Below are positions 1 through 8,087 of a DNA stretch of 64,000 nt, piece by piece. This DNA comes from Halorientalis litorea (GTDB lineage: Archaea; Halobacteriota; Halobacteria; Halobacteriales; Haloarculaceae). Under the pieces are notes generated by a model, which saw nothing but the letters and a program-made list of their open reading frames with translations, did no database searches and was not told the DNA's origin. Both the position numbers and the translations under genes were made by a program. The DNA is taken from contig NZ_CP095482.1 in NCBI RefSeq assembly GCF_023028225.1, forward strand, positions 186,001 to 250,000. The letters run 5' to 3'. Within the stretch, counting starts at the first letter, position 1. Each line of letters begins with the position of its first letter.

Positions 1-210
1 GAGCGGAACACCGGCGCGCACTGCCTCGAAGACGACGTACAGCGAGAGTGCTGTCGCGACGGTGTCCCCGGCGACAGGGAGGATTCCCAGTATCGGGTCG
101 AGGCCGACGCGGTAGTTCACGACTGGGATTTCGACGGCACTGTCGAGTAGGGTGGCCGCGTCGCGGGCGCGTTCGAGTGCGGCCGCGCTCGCGTGGTCGG
201 GAGTCGACAT
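1..210 (-). CDS. DUF4112 family protein (C-terminus cut by window edge)
   Basis: Reading the minus strand from the ATG at 208-210 gives 70 codons with no stop before the window edge. The visible part begins MSTPDHASAAALERARDAA and then carries YRVGLDPILGILPVAGDTV, the glycine/aspartate pattern that opens DUF4112 domains. The hydrophobic stretch that follows fits a membrane-associated segment. No function is established for the family. The C-terminal half lies outside the window, so length and completeness cannot be judged. Confidence 0.7.
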   Translation of the reverse strand, partial: MSTPDHASAAALERARDAATLLDSAVEIPVVNYRVGLDPILGILPVAGDTVATALSLYVVFEAVRAGVPL

Positions 211-251
211 GCGCCGACGTTCCACGCCGACCGACAAAACCGCTGGCCTTC

Positions 252-1193
252 TCACTCGGCGAAGGCGTCCTGCAGGTCGGCACCGATTTTCTCGACGGCG
301 TCGGCACCCGCGTCTATCATGTCGGACATGCTGACGAAGCCGTGAATCATGTCCTCGTAGTGGTAGTGGTCGACGGGAACGTCGTCCTCGGCGAGGCGCT
401 CGGCGTAGGCTTGCCCCTCGTCGCGGAGCGGGTCGAAACCGGCGGTCACGACACTCGCCGGGGGCGTGTCAGAGAGGTCGTTGGCGAGCAGCGGCGAGAA
501 GTACTCGTTCCGGAGGTGCAGGTCGTCGTCGACGTAACAGTCGAGGAACCACTCCATGCCGGGCGTCTCGAGGAAGTACCCCTCGGCGTTCTCCTCGTAG
601 GAGTCGAAGTCGTGGACTGCGGGGGACGCGAGGGCGGGATAGAGGAGCAACTGGTGCTGGATGTCGGGGCCGTCGCGGTCCTGTCCCATCAACGTCGTCG
701 CGGCGGTGAGGTTCCCCCCGGCGGAGTCGCCGCCGACTGCGATGCGGTCGGAATCGAGGTCGACGTGGGCACCGTTCTCCGCGATCCACTCGACGGCGGC
801 GTAGGCGTCGTAGACCGGCGCGGGGAAGGAGTGTTCGGGAGCCAGACGGTAGTCGACGGAGAGGACGGCGCACTCGCCCGCGTTCGCCAACTCGCGACAG
901 AGCGCGTCGTGTGTCTCGATGTTTCCGAGGACGAACCCGCCGCCGTGGAAGTACACGAGCGTCGGGTGCGGTCCCTCCCCCTCGGGGTAGTACGTCCGGA
1001 CCGGGAGCGGCCCCTCCGGCCCCTGAATCTCGAAGTTCCGCACGTCGGCCACGTCGGGCGCGTCCCGGAGCGTGGCGACGTTCTCGAACTGCTCGCGGGC
1101 ATCCGCGACCGAGAGCGCGTACACCGGCGGAATCGGCTGGCTGTCGATGATGTTGAGGAGGTTCTGTGCGTGTGGATGGGGTTCGTCTGCCAT
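252..1193 (-). CDS. alpha/beta hydrolase, hormone-sensitive-lipase-like esterase
   Basis: A 313-residue protein with the full HSL-family signature: oxyanion-hole HGGGF at about residues 83-87, nucleophile motif GDSAGG at about 155-160 (Ser157), acid DPLRDEG near 254 and catalytic His284 in DMIHGF. It should hydrolyse short-chain acyl or carboxyl esters in the cytoplasm; the substrate cannot be read from sequence. I chose the ATG at 1193 (MADEPHPH) over upstream in-frame codons because the extra 19 residues do not look like coding sequence and the alignable domain starts just after it. It is transcribed away from the methyltransferase gene beginning at 1368. Confidence 0.88.
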   Translation of the reverse strand: MADEPHPHAQNLLNIIDSQPIPPVYALSVADAREQFENVATLRDAPDVADVRNFEIQGPEGPLPVRTYYPEGEGPHPTLVYFHGGGFVLGNIETHDALCRELANAGECAVLSVDYRLAPEHSFPAPVYDAYAAVEWIAENGAHVDLDSDRIAVGGDSAGGNLTAATTLMGQDRDGPDIQHQLLLYPALASPAVHDFDSYEENAEGYFLETPGMEWFLDCYVDDDLHLRNEYFSPLLANDLSDTPPASVVTAGFDPLRDEGQAYAERLAEDDVPVDHYHYEDMIHGFVSMSDMIDAGADAVEKIGADLQDAFAE

Positions 1194-1367
1194 AATTCCC
1201 CAGTCGCGCGGGGGGAACTTAATGGCCCCAACCCCGATAATTACCACCAAGCATTAGCGAAGATTTTTGTATTCTTGGCAGATATGTACACGTGTCATGG
1301 ACAGCCACAGAGCGGGCGGTCACCGGCCGTGTCGCGACGGGCGAACGACTGCGGGGGAGGGCAGCGC

Positions 1368-1991
1368 ATGAGCACGAAGAGTGCCCTCGCACAGCAGTTG
1401 GCCATCGTCGCGGGGTTCGAGGACCCGACCGTCTCGCTGGAGCAGTACCGGACGCCGCCGGAACTCGCGGCGACGCTCGTTCACACGGCAGACCTCCACG
1501 AGGACATCGCCGACCGGACCGTCCTCGATTTAGGCTGTGGGACAGGGATGCTCGCACTCGCTGCCGCGCTCCGCGGGCCGACGCGCGTCGTCGGCCTCGA
1601 CATCGACCCCGCACCGCTCGCGACGGCGCGTGAGAACGAGCGCAAGGTGGCCTCCACGACGGACGTGGGGTGGGTTCGCGGCGACGCGACACGCGTACCA
1701 CTCGCCCCCGACGACCCCACGACAGTCGTGATGAACCCCCCGTTCGGGGCACAGTCCGACAACGAACACGCCGACAGAGAGTTCCTCGGGACGGCCGCCG
1801 ATATCGCGGACGTATCCTACTCGATTCACAACCGTGGGAGTGTCGAGTTCGTCGAGGCGTTCGCGGCCGACAACGGCGGCGAGGTGACACACGCCTTCGA
1901 GGCGGCCTTCGACCTGCCACACCAGTTCGAACACCACACCGAGGCGACCCGGACAGTCGACGCCGAAGTGTTCCGCATCGCGTGGCGTTAG
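1368..1991 (+). CDS. METTL5-like class I methyltransferase (probable RNA N6-adenine type)
   Basis: A 207-residue protein starting MSTKSALAQQL. It has the SAM-binding motif DLGCGTGML at about 54-62, the acidic end of strand 2 (GLDID, about 76-80) and NPPFG at about 123-127. NPPF is the target-base loop of enzymes that methylate exocyclic amines of adenine. Size and motif order fit the archaeal relatives of METTL5, which modifies small-subunit rRNA in eukaryotes; the archaeal substrate is inferred. The stop overlaps the convergent rhomboid gene by four bases. The longer frame running upstream over the esterase gene is only the open antisense frame typical of GC-rich DNA. Confidence 0.8.
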   Translation: MSTKSALAQQLAIVAGFEDPTVSLEQYRTPPELAATLVHTADLHEDIADRTVLDLGCGTGMLALAAALRGPTRVVGLDIDPAPLATARENERKVASTTDVGWVRGDATRVPLAPDDPTTVVMNPPFGAQSDNEHADREFLGTAADIADVSYSIHNRGSVEFVEAFAADNGGEVTHAFEAAFDLPHQFEHHTEATRTVDAEVFRIAWR

Positions 1992-3637
1992 TCGCTGTTC
2001 CCCTGCACCGCGATTCTGACGCGCGTCTCGTTCCGTATCACGTAGAGGCGGTTCGCCGTCCGGTTGAACGTCAGTCCGCCGGCGGTCACGTTCTTCCCCG
2101 CGGACGGAACTGGGGTCCGGCCCAGTGACTCGTTGCCCCGTTCGACCAGTACCCGGAACTCCGTCTCTGCCGGGACGAACGTGACCCGTCGGCCCGCGAC
2201 CCGTGGCTCCGCGACAGCCGCTGGCGACGCGTACGCGAATGCCCGCTCGCCGTCGGGTGGTTCGAGGAACACGCGATAGACGCTGTCGTTGCCGACCGGT
2301 CGCCACACGGAGAGGTTGACGCCCACCGACTGACGCCACCCGAGGCCGCCGACGAGGACTTCGGTGTCACCACTGAACGCCAGCCGTGACTTCGGTACGA
2401 CGGTCTGGAACACGTCGCGCCGTTCGCTGACCAAGAGGACGCCGCTCGTGTTGACCTGCGACGCCTCCCCGAACAGGCCGATATCGAACGGGGAGACGTA
2501 CTGGTCGGGCGTGTTCTCCGCGTAGGTGACGGTGTAATCACGGACCTCGACGCCGCTGTCGAAGGGGTCGTCGGAGACGGCGACGAGGTTCGTCGGGACG
2601 GCGACGACGCTCAGCGCGATAGTGACCGAGAGCAGGAGCCCGACGGCCGCCTCGCGCCTGTCGAGGTCGATGCGAGCTATCAGCGGGCGGCGGGAGGCAG
2701 TCAGGGCGGCCGCGAGCAGTGCCGCGAGCAGGAACACGAGGATGGCTCCCCCGGCGCGAAAGAGGATGTACCGACCGCCACCGCGGAACCAGTACACCGC
2801 CCACAGCGACTGCGCGACGGCGAAGACGACCACGGAAAGCCACAGCCGTCCCGGGTCGGGCCTGTGCCCGCGCCGCGAGGCGACGAGCGCGCCCAACAGG
2901 ACGCCGAACAGCAGGCCGATGGCGTGCCCTTGGATGGCGACGTTCGCCCAGTACGGCGTGACGAAACGCGTCCCGGCCTGTGCCGGGTCTACTGGCGTCT
3001 GCACCGCGCGATAGAGGAGCCGGAACACGTCGTTGACCGCCAGTGCCACGACGGTCGGTATCGGGTAGTAGACCAAAGCGAACCCGGCGAATGCGAACAC
3101 GACCCCCGAGAAGCCGATGACCGGTCCGACGGCGAACACGCTGGTGAGGAGTCCGACGGCGACGACGCCGATTACGAAGACGCCGATGCGGACGAAGGGG
3201 TTCTGCCCGAGGCTGGCGAACGACTGACTGCCCCGTTCCGTCGGGAAGTGACTCCACGCGTACTCCGCGAGCGGTGCGAACGCGAGCGTCCCGACCAGAT
3301 TCCCCGTGACGTGCCCGAGACTCGCGTGGGAGAACGCCGCGGTGAGGATACCGAGCGGGTACGTGTACGACCACGCGCGGAACGGCGCGACGAGCGGGTT
3401 TCTGGGTGCCGATAGGCCGCCCTGCACGAACAGATAGATGCCGACAATTCCACCGACGACGACGAGCGTCCCCCACGGAAGCCCGAGAAAGAGCCGTTGT
3501 CGGACGCGACGCCCCCACGCGCCCCGCGGGTCGGCGAGGCGGTACGCGACACCAGCCGAGAGTGCGAGCGCGACGGCCAGCCCCAGCGTCCAGACTGGCA
3601 CCGCCTCGGCGACTGCCTGCCACTGTTCCGACACCAT
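1988..3637 (-). CDS. rhomboid-family intramembrane serine protease with large C-terminal extension
   Basis: A 549-residue membrane protein. The rhomboid core is complete: HVTGN at about 109-113, catalytic serine in GFSG (Ser177) and catalytic histidine in QGHAIGLLFG (His238), all in hydrophobic segments. Rhomboids cut transmembrane substrates inside the membrane. After the core come more hydrophobic segments (about 255-350) and roughly 200 residues predicted soluble and without a motif I recognise; this makes the protein about twice the size of a minimal rhomboid. I chose the ATG at 3637 (MVSEQWQAVAEAVPVW), just before the first hydrophobic segment, rather than an in-frame codon 17 residues upstream. 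Confidence 0.85.
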   Translation of the reverse strand: MVSEQWQAVAEAVPVWTLGLAVALALSAGVAYRLADPRGAWGRRVRQRLFLGLPWGTLVVVGGIVGIYLFVQGGLSAPRNPLVAPFRAWSYTYPLGILTAAFSHASLGHVTGNLVGTLAFAPLAEYAWSHFPTERGSQSFASLGQNPFVRIGVFVIGVVAVGLLTSVFAVGPVIGFSGVVFAFAGFALVYYPIPTVVALAVNDVFRLLYRAVQTPVDPAQAGTRFVTPYWANVAIQGHAIGLLFGVLLGALVASRRGHRPDPGRLWLSVVVFAVAQSLWAVYWFRGGGRYILFRAGGAILVFLLAALLAAALTASRRPLIARIDLDRREAAVGLLLSVTIALSVVAVPTNLVAVSDDPFDSGVEVRDYTVTYAENTPDQYVSPFDIGLFGEASQVNTSGVLLVSERRDVFQTVVPKSRLAFSGDTEVLVGGLGWRQSVGVNLSVWRPVGNDSVYRVFLEPPDGERAFAYASPAAVAEPRVAGRRVTFVPAETEFRVLVERGNESLGRTPVPSAGKNVTAGGLTFNRTANRLYVIRNETRVRIAVQGNSD

Positions 3638-3712
3638 CGTTATCGGTACCCGGGAGCGCGCGCGTTTAGTCGTTTCCGCTGTCGGCACCGAGCCGGGAAC
3701 CGGACGCGCCGC

Positions 3713-4927
3713 TCAGAACTCGGGGATGTTCACGAGTTCGCCTTCGGGAACGTTCTCGAAGGCCTCACGCGCGATGGACCGCTTGTGAACCTCGTCGGCC
3801 CCGTCGACGATACGGAACGCGCGCACCGACTCGTAGAAGTCCGCGAGCGGCAGGTGTTTGGAGATGCCGGAGCCACCGCAGGCCTGCAGGGCGAAGTCGA
3901 CGGTCTCCTGCACGACGTTGGCGGTGTAGTACTTGCTCATCGCGACTTCGATGCGTGCCTCCTCGCCGCGGGCGATTTTCTGCGCGGCGTGGCGCACCAT
4001 GGTTTTGGCGGCGTGGAGTTGCGTCTCCTGTTCGGCGACGCGGAACCGGAGGCCCTGTTTGTCGGCGAGTCGGTCGCCGAAGGCGTCGCGGTTCTGCATG
4101 TACTCCTTGGCGATGTCGAGCGACCGCTGCGCCATCCCGGAGTAGCGCATGCAGTGGGTCAACCGGGCCGGCCCGAGACGCTTCTGGGCGATTTGGAACC
4201 CTTCGTTCTCCGGGCCGAGCAGGTTCTCTTCGGGGACGCGGACGTTGTCGTAGCGAATCTCGGCGTGACTCTCCGCGATGAGGTCCTGCCCGAGGTGGGG
4301 CGTGGCCTCGACGATTTCGACGCCGTCGGCGTCGGCCGGAACGACGATGATGGACGTGCCAGCGTAGGGGTGTGCGTCCATGTCGGTCCGGGCCATCACG
4401 AGCAGTACGTCGGCTTCGTCGCCCTGCGTCGTCCACCACTTGTGCCCGTTGATGACCCACTCGTCGCCGTCTTTCTCTGCGGTAGTCTGCATCATCTTGG
4501 GGTCCGAACCAGCACCGGCCTTGGGTTCCGTCATCGAGAACCCGGAACGAATCTCCCCGGCGACGAGCGGCTTCAGGTACTCCTCCTTCTGGGCCTCCGT
4601 GCCGAACATCTCGAAGGTGTGCATGTTGCCCTCGTCGGGCGCGTCGACCCGCATCGCAGGCTGTCCGAGGATGCTCCGCCCGGCCTGCTCGAACAGCGGC
4701 AACACGTCACGGAAGTCGTGGCCCATCCCGCCGTACTCCTCGTCTATCTGCGGACAGTACACGTCGTACTCGTGAGCTTTCGCCCGCAAGTCGGCGATGA
4801 CTGACTCGGGAACCGGGCCGTCACCGAGGTACTCGCGTTCGACTGGCAGCACCTCGGTCTCCATGAACTCTTCCGCGCGCTCGGCCAACGCTGTCGCCGT
4901 CTCAGAATCTTCGTATTCCACTACCAT
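3713..4927 (-). CDS. acyl-CoA dehydrogenase, ACAD10/ACAD11-like
   Basis: A 404-residue flavoprotein with standard ACAD features: WTTQGDEAD-type FAD/substrate loop, FSMTEPKAGAGSDP, and QACGGSGISKHLPL near the C-terminus. The position usually occupied by the IYEGTSEI catalytic segment reads IVDGADEVH, without the normal catalytic glutamate. That DGxDEVH pattern is the one found in ACAD10/ACAD11 and bacterial LvaC-like proteins, so it may not be an ordinary dehydrogenase. The phosphotransferase gene at 5077, equivalent to the other half of ACAD10/11, is divergent from it across a 149-base region. Electrons, if produced, would go to ETF (fixAB, 32-35 kb). Confidence 0.88.
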   Translation of the reverse strand: MVVEYEDSETATALAERAEEFMETEVLPVEREYLGDGPVPESVIADLRAKAHEYDVYCPQIDEEYGGMGHDFRDVLPLFEQAGRSILGQPAMRVDAPDEGNMHTFEMFGTEAQKEEYLKPLVAGEIRSGFSMTEPKAGAGSDPKMMQTTAEKDGDEWVINGHKWWTTQGDEADVLLVMARTDMDAHPYAGTSIIVVPADADGVEIVEATPHLGQDLIAESHAEIRYDNVRVPEENLLGPENEGFQIAQKRLGPARLTHCMRYSGMAQRSLDIAKEYMQNRDAFGDRLADKQGLRFRVAEQETQLHAAKTMVRHAAQKIARGEEARIEVAMSKYYTANVVQETVDFALQACGGSGISKHLPLADFYESVRAFRIVDGADEVHKRSIAREAFENVPEGELVNIPEF

Positions 4928-4945
4928 ACCAGCCCTTTAGCGCAC

Positions 4946-5039
4946 AACAATGTAAAACAACGCCCTCCGCAAACAACGAAGTTTCCGTGGCACCCACAGT
5001 TATTCGTACCTCGGGGCTGAACACGCCTAACAATGTTAG
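4946..5039. promoter_or_regulatory. divergent promoter region with repeated AACAATGT motif and palindrome
   Basis: The region between the acyl-CoA dehydrogenase and the phosphotransferase contains AACAATGT twice, at 4946-4953 and 5029-5036. The second copy is the core of a 13-base palindrome, CTAACA-A-TGTTAG at 5027-5039. On the minus strand TTTTACA at about 4951-4957 is a plausible TATA box 25-30 bases before the dehydrogenase start. A repressor site controlling both genes is inferred; the regulator is not identifiable here. Confidence 0.5.
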
Positions 5040-5076
5040 CCAGTGTACAGACAGACGCGGGACGGGCGGTGAACGC

Positions 5077-6153
5077 ATGACCGAATCGGACGAGGACTAC
5101 TTCGCACGCATCGTCGACGAGGAGAAGTTGGCGGCCTACTTCGAGGACCACCTCGGGGCCGTCGAGGAGTACGACGTGCGCCACCACAAGGAGGGACACT
5201 CGAACGAGACGCTGTTCGTGACGTGGGGCGAGCAAGAGTTGGTCGTCCGACGGCCGCCGCCGGGCGAGACGGCGGACAACGCCCACGACGTACTCCGGGA
5301 GTTCGAAGTCATCGACGCCCTGCAGGACACGAGCGTCGAGGTGCCGACGACGGTGGCGTCGTCCGCCGACCACTCGATTCTCGGTTCCGATTTCTACGTG
5401 ATGGAGCGCGAAGAGGGGACGGTCATCCGCACCGAGGAACCCGAGCGGTTCGCCACTCCCGAGTACCGGGAGCGAATCGGCGCGGAACTGGTCGACAGAC
5501 TCGCGGAGATTCACCAAGTCGACTACGAGGATATCGGCCTCGGCGACTTCGGCTACCCCGAGGGGTTCACGGAGCGACAGGTCGAGACGTGGACCGAACA
5601 GTTGCAGTGGGCGTTCTCGGTCACCACCGAGGAGCGCGAAGTCCCCGTCCTCCACGACGTGATGGCGTGGCTAGAGGACAACGTGCCCGAGGAGTACCCA
5701 CATACCCTCGTCCACGGGGACTACAAACTCGACAACGTGATGTTCGGGCCGGGGACGCCGCCGGAAATCGTGAGCATCTTCGACTGGGAGATGGCCACGC
5801 TCGGGGACCCGTTCACCGACCTCGGGTGGATGCTGTCCTACTGGTGGGACGGGAAGGACCCGGCCCCGCCCGACGCCACGGAGTCGCTGACGACGAACTT
5901 CATGGCCGGGCCGGACTACCTGACCCGGGAGGAGTTGGTCGACCGCTACGAGGCAGCGACCGGCTTCGAGTTCGACAACCCGCGCTTCTACCGCGCCCTC
6001 GCGGTGTACAAACTCGCCGGCCTCGGGGAGATGTTCTTCCGGCGGTACCTCGAAGGGAACAGCGACGACCCGATGTATCCGAAGATGCGCCACGGCGTCC
6101 CGCAACTCGCGGACCGCGCCCAGCGCATCATCGACGGCGAGGAACCGCTGTAG
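5077..6153 (+). CDS. APH-fold phosphotransferase (ACAD10/11 N-terminal domain / LvaA-like kinase)
   Basis: A 358-residue protein of the aminoglycoside-phosphotransferase fold: ATP-binding N-lobe to about 110, catalytic HGDYKLDN at about 213-220 and metal-binding FDWEMATLGDP from about 235. Members next to acyl-CoA dehydrogenases are not antibiotic-resistance enzymes; in ACAD10/11 and in the LvaA/LvaC pair of Pseudomonas the kinase phosphorylates a 4-hydroxyacyl-CoA so that the dehydrogenase-like partner can process it. Its place opposite a DGxDEVH-type dehydrogenase supports the same role here, by inference. The ATG at 5077 is chosen because the 30 upstream residues are not conserved-looking. 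Confidence 0.85.
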   Translation: MTESDEDYFARIVDEEKLAAYFEDHLGAVEEYDVRHHKEGHSNETLFVTWGEQELVVRRPPPGETADNAHDVLREFEVIDALQDTSVEVPTTVASSADHSILGSDFYVMEREEGTVIRTEEPERFATPEYRERIGAELVDRLAEIHQVDYEDIGLGDFGYPEGFTERQVETWTEQLQWAFSVTTEEREVPVLHDVMAWLEDNVPEEYPHTLVHGDYKLDNVMFGPGTPPEIVSIFDWEMATLGDPFTDLGWMLSYWWDGKDPAPPDATESLTTNFMAGPDYLTREELVDRYEAATGFEFDNPRFYRALAVYKLAGLGEMFFRRYLEGNSDDPMYPKMRHGVPQLADRAQRIIDGEEPL

Positions 6154-6220
6154 TTACCCTGTCACGACCCCCCGGCCGTAGCGGAGCGGTGTGCGTCGGC
6201 TCGTTCGGGCCCGCCTCTCG

Positions 6221-6718
6221 CTAGATACCGCGAACGGTCTCGACGAGTCCGACCGATTCGAGAACCATCCAGAGGAGAAACAAGGCGTACAGGAGGAGAA
6301 GGAAGCCGTACGCTTCGCGGTCGGTGTGTTCGAGGTGGGTGCGGATGAACACGATGAACAGGACGAGGACGCTGATGACGTAGAACTGTGCGTCCTTGTG
6401 AACGATGTCGCGTGTCGCTTCTAGTTCCTCGCTGGCCAGAGCCGAGAAGGCCGGAATGACGAGGAGGTTGAAGATGGCACTCCCGACGATGGCACCGACA
6501 CCGAGGGAAAACTCGCCGTGAAATACCGTGCTGATGACGACAGAGCTGAACTCGGGGAAACTCGACCCGACTGCGACCACGATAGCACCGTGGACGGCAA
6601 CGGGCAGTCCGTAGTACTTACTGAGGCGTCGTGCGGCCCGCTCGAAATACTCGCTCCCCTTCCAGATGACGAGAACGGCGACGACAGCGAGACCGATGGC
6701 GGTCTACAGTTCCGTCAC
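6221..6718 (-). pseudogene. broken Na+/Ca2+ exchanger (CaCA family), amber codon at position 5 and second half missing
   Basis: The frame reads TAIGLAVVAVLVIWKGSEYF, then AVHGAIVVAVGSSFPEFSSV, the alpha-1 repeat of CaCA exchangers, then GAIVGSAIFNLLVIPAF and two more membrane segments before a stop at 6221. A GTG start at 6716-6718 gives V-T-E-L followed by TAG (6704-6706) and then the conserved frame without a break, so codon 5 is a nonsense mutation. The next in-frame start, GTG at 6580, lies inside the alpha-1 repeat. The protein also ends after about 165 codons, whereas the family needs a second alpha repeat. TAG is used as a normal stop by neighbouring genes, so read-through is unlikely. 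Decay of a once functional cation exchanger is the simplest reading. Confidence 0.72.
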
Positions 6719-6802
6719 GAGTGTCGTTTACGTGTACGAGTTGATAGTCGTGGCCACGCGAGCGACGTGTCTGCCCGTCGAGCGAGTCGGAGCAGGACTC
6801 CC

Positions 6803-7405
6803 TCAGTCAGGCCGAACCATCCTGAATCGGTCGTCGGTCGAGGCGTACCAGTTCCCGGCGAGGCGGCCGGCCGCGTCGATTTGCTCCACGTCGACCTTGC
6901 CGTCGTCGGTGAGTACGGACTCGTCGGCGTGGACTAGTACGACCTCACCGAACACGACTTTCGCGTGGCCGATGTCGACGATGTCCTGCACCTCACACTC
7001 GAAGGAGAGTTTCGCGCCGGCGACGCGGGGCGGTGAAACCTTCTCCGAGGGGGCGCGCTCGATGTCGGCGTGGTCGAACTCGCTCTCCGCCGGTGGGAGT
7101 GTCGCGGCCGTCTGGTTCATCCCCTCGGCGAGGTCGGCGGTGACGACGTTGTGGACGAACTCGCCGTTGGCTTCGGCGTTCCGGGCCGAGTCCTTGATTT
7201 CCTCGCCGCCCTCCTTGTTGGGGGCGAACATCACCGTCGGCGGGAGCGCGGAGACGACGTTGAAGAAACTGTACGGCGCGAGGTTGTCGACGCCGTCCTC
7301 GCTCGTGGTCGATATCCAGCCGATAGGTCGGGGAATCACCGCGCCAGTCAGCGTGCGGTACAGCGACCGGTGGTGCGTCTCGGGGTCGATTTTCACGCCG
7401 ACCAC
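6803..7405 (-). CDS. flavin reductase-like, FMN-binding split-barrel protein
   Basis: A 200-residue protein with the flavin-reductase-like pattern: TGAVIPRPIGWISTTS near the N-terminus, NLAPYSFFNVVSALPPTVMF, and FVHNVV. The family binds FMN on a split barrel and reduces flavin with NAD(P)H or takes part in oxidative modification of aromatics. The start is GTG at 7405 (VVGVKIDP), with a second GTG at 7396; no ATG is available nearby. It stands alone, 85 bases from the exchanger pseudogene. The substrate is unknown. Confidence 0.83.
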   Translation of the reverse strand: MVGVKIDPETHHRSLYRTLTGAVIPRPIGWISTTSEDGVDNLAPYSFFNVVSALPPTVMFAPNKEGGEEIKDSARNAEANGEFVHNVVTADLAEGMNQTAATLPPAESEFDHADIERAPSEKVSPPRVAGAKLSFECEVQDIVDIGHAKVVFGEVVLVHADESVLTDDGKVDVEQIDAAGRLAGNWYASTDDRFRMVRPD

Positions 7406-7531
7406 TCCCGGCCGGCCGTCACGGCGTCGGACGCGTCAGTCGGGTGGCCGAACGCGGCACCGTCGCGGTTCGAGGTGTGGGTGGGGCTCGTGTCGAACAT
7501 TTCGTGCGATAGCCCCTATGACGCCCCGGTA

Positions 7532-7948
7532 TTAGAGTCCGACGCCCACTGCGTAGGGCCACTGGACGCTCGCCAGCGCGAGGAAGACGAGCGACCCCGC
7601 GAGCAGGCCGACGTTCTTCAGGAACGCCGTCATCTCGCTCTGTTGCTCCTCGGCGGGCGCGGCCCAGAAGTCGTGCATGACGGGCGTGGTCACCAGCAGG
7701 AACACCGCGAGCGCGCCTGCCCCGACGACGGGGTAGACGCCCGTGACGATGGAGAGGCCGCCGACGAGGAGCATCCCGCCGGTGAACGGGACCATCAGCC
7801 CCGCCGCCGGAACGCCCTTCGCCGCCGCGTACGGGACCATCTGGTCCCCGCTGGAGAGGTGGTTCAACCCCATGAACGCGAGGACGCCGCCGAACAGCAC
7901 CCGCGCGAGGAGGAAGACGATGCCGGACCCGACGGTGTCGAACACCAT
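7532..7948 (-). CDS. DoxX family membrane protein
   Basis: A 138-residue protein with four hydrophobic segments, RVLFGGVLAFMGLNHLSSGD near the N-terminus and FWAAPAEEQQSEMTAFLKNV before the last helix, which is the DoxX pattern. DoxX proteins are named for a subunit of the Acidianus thiosulfate:quinone oxidoreductase, but most are poorly characterised membrane proteins linked to quinone or redox stress. It is divergent from an HxlR regulator across a 139-base region with a palindrome, so control by that regulator is likely. A role in response to electrophiles or quinones is inference. Confidence 0.85.
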   Translation of the reverse strand: MVFDTVGSGIVFLLARVLFGGVLAFMGLNHLSSGDQMVPYAAAKGVPAAGLMVPFTGGMLLVGGLSIVTGVYPVVGAGALAVFLLVTTPVMHDFWAAPAEEQQSEMTAFLKNVGLLAGSLVFLALASVQWPYAVGVGL

Positions 7949-8030
7949 CAGGCGACCACCCCGACGACTGGGCGTGGTTCCGCTTCGATACCGGGTTGCA
8001 CTGCGATAGTTGATTTCATCACATTACTTA

Positions 8031-8044
8031 GTTCGATACCGAAC
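8031..8044. promoter_or_regulatory. palindromic operator GTTCG-ATAC-CGAAC upstream of hxlR
   Basis: A perfect inverted repeat, arms GTTCG and CGAAC with a four-base centre, is followed directly by the A/T-rich box CTATATAT (8045-8052). It lies 44 bases before the HxlR start and 83 bases from the DoxX start. The spacing suits autoregulation and control of doxX by HxlR, which binds as a dimer; this is inferred from position and symmetry. Confidence 0.6.
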
Positions 8045-8087
8045 CTATATATGCGTTCGCGGACAGTGGTACAATCAGGTAACACCG

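Noticed and set aside
48-1367. N-terminal extension of the METTL5-like methyltransferase across the esterase gene
   Set aside because: The open frame runs from 48, but the upstream part is antisense to the esterase with its full catalytic triad. The methyltransferase domain begins at the ATG at 1368.
6704-6706. Possible TAG read-through (pyrrolysine or selenocysteine-like recoding) in the CaCA gene
   Set aside because: TAG ends several sound genes in the window (tyrS, the acyl-CoA dehydrogenase at 24425, the GNAT protein), no pyl genes are seen, and the protein lacks its second half anyway.
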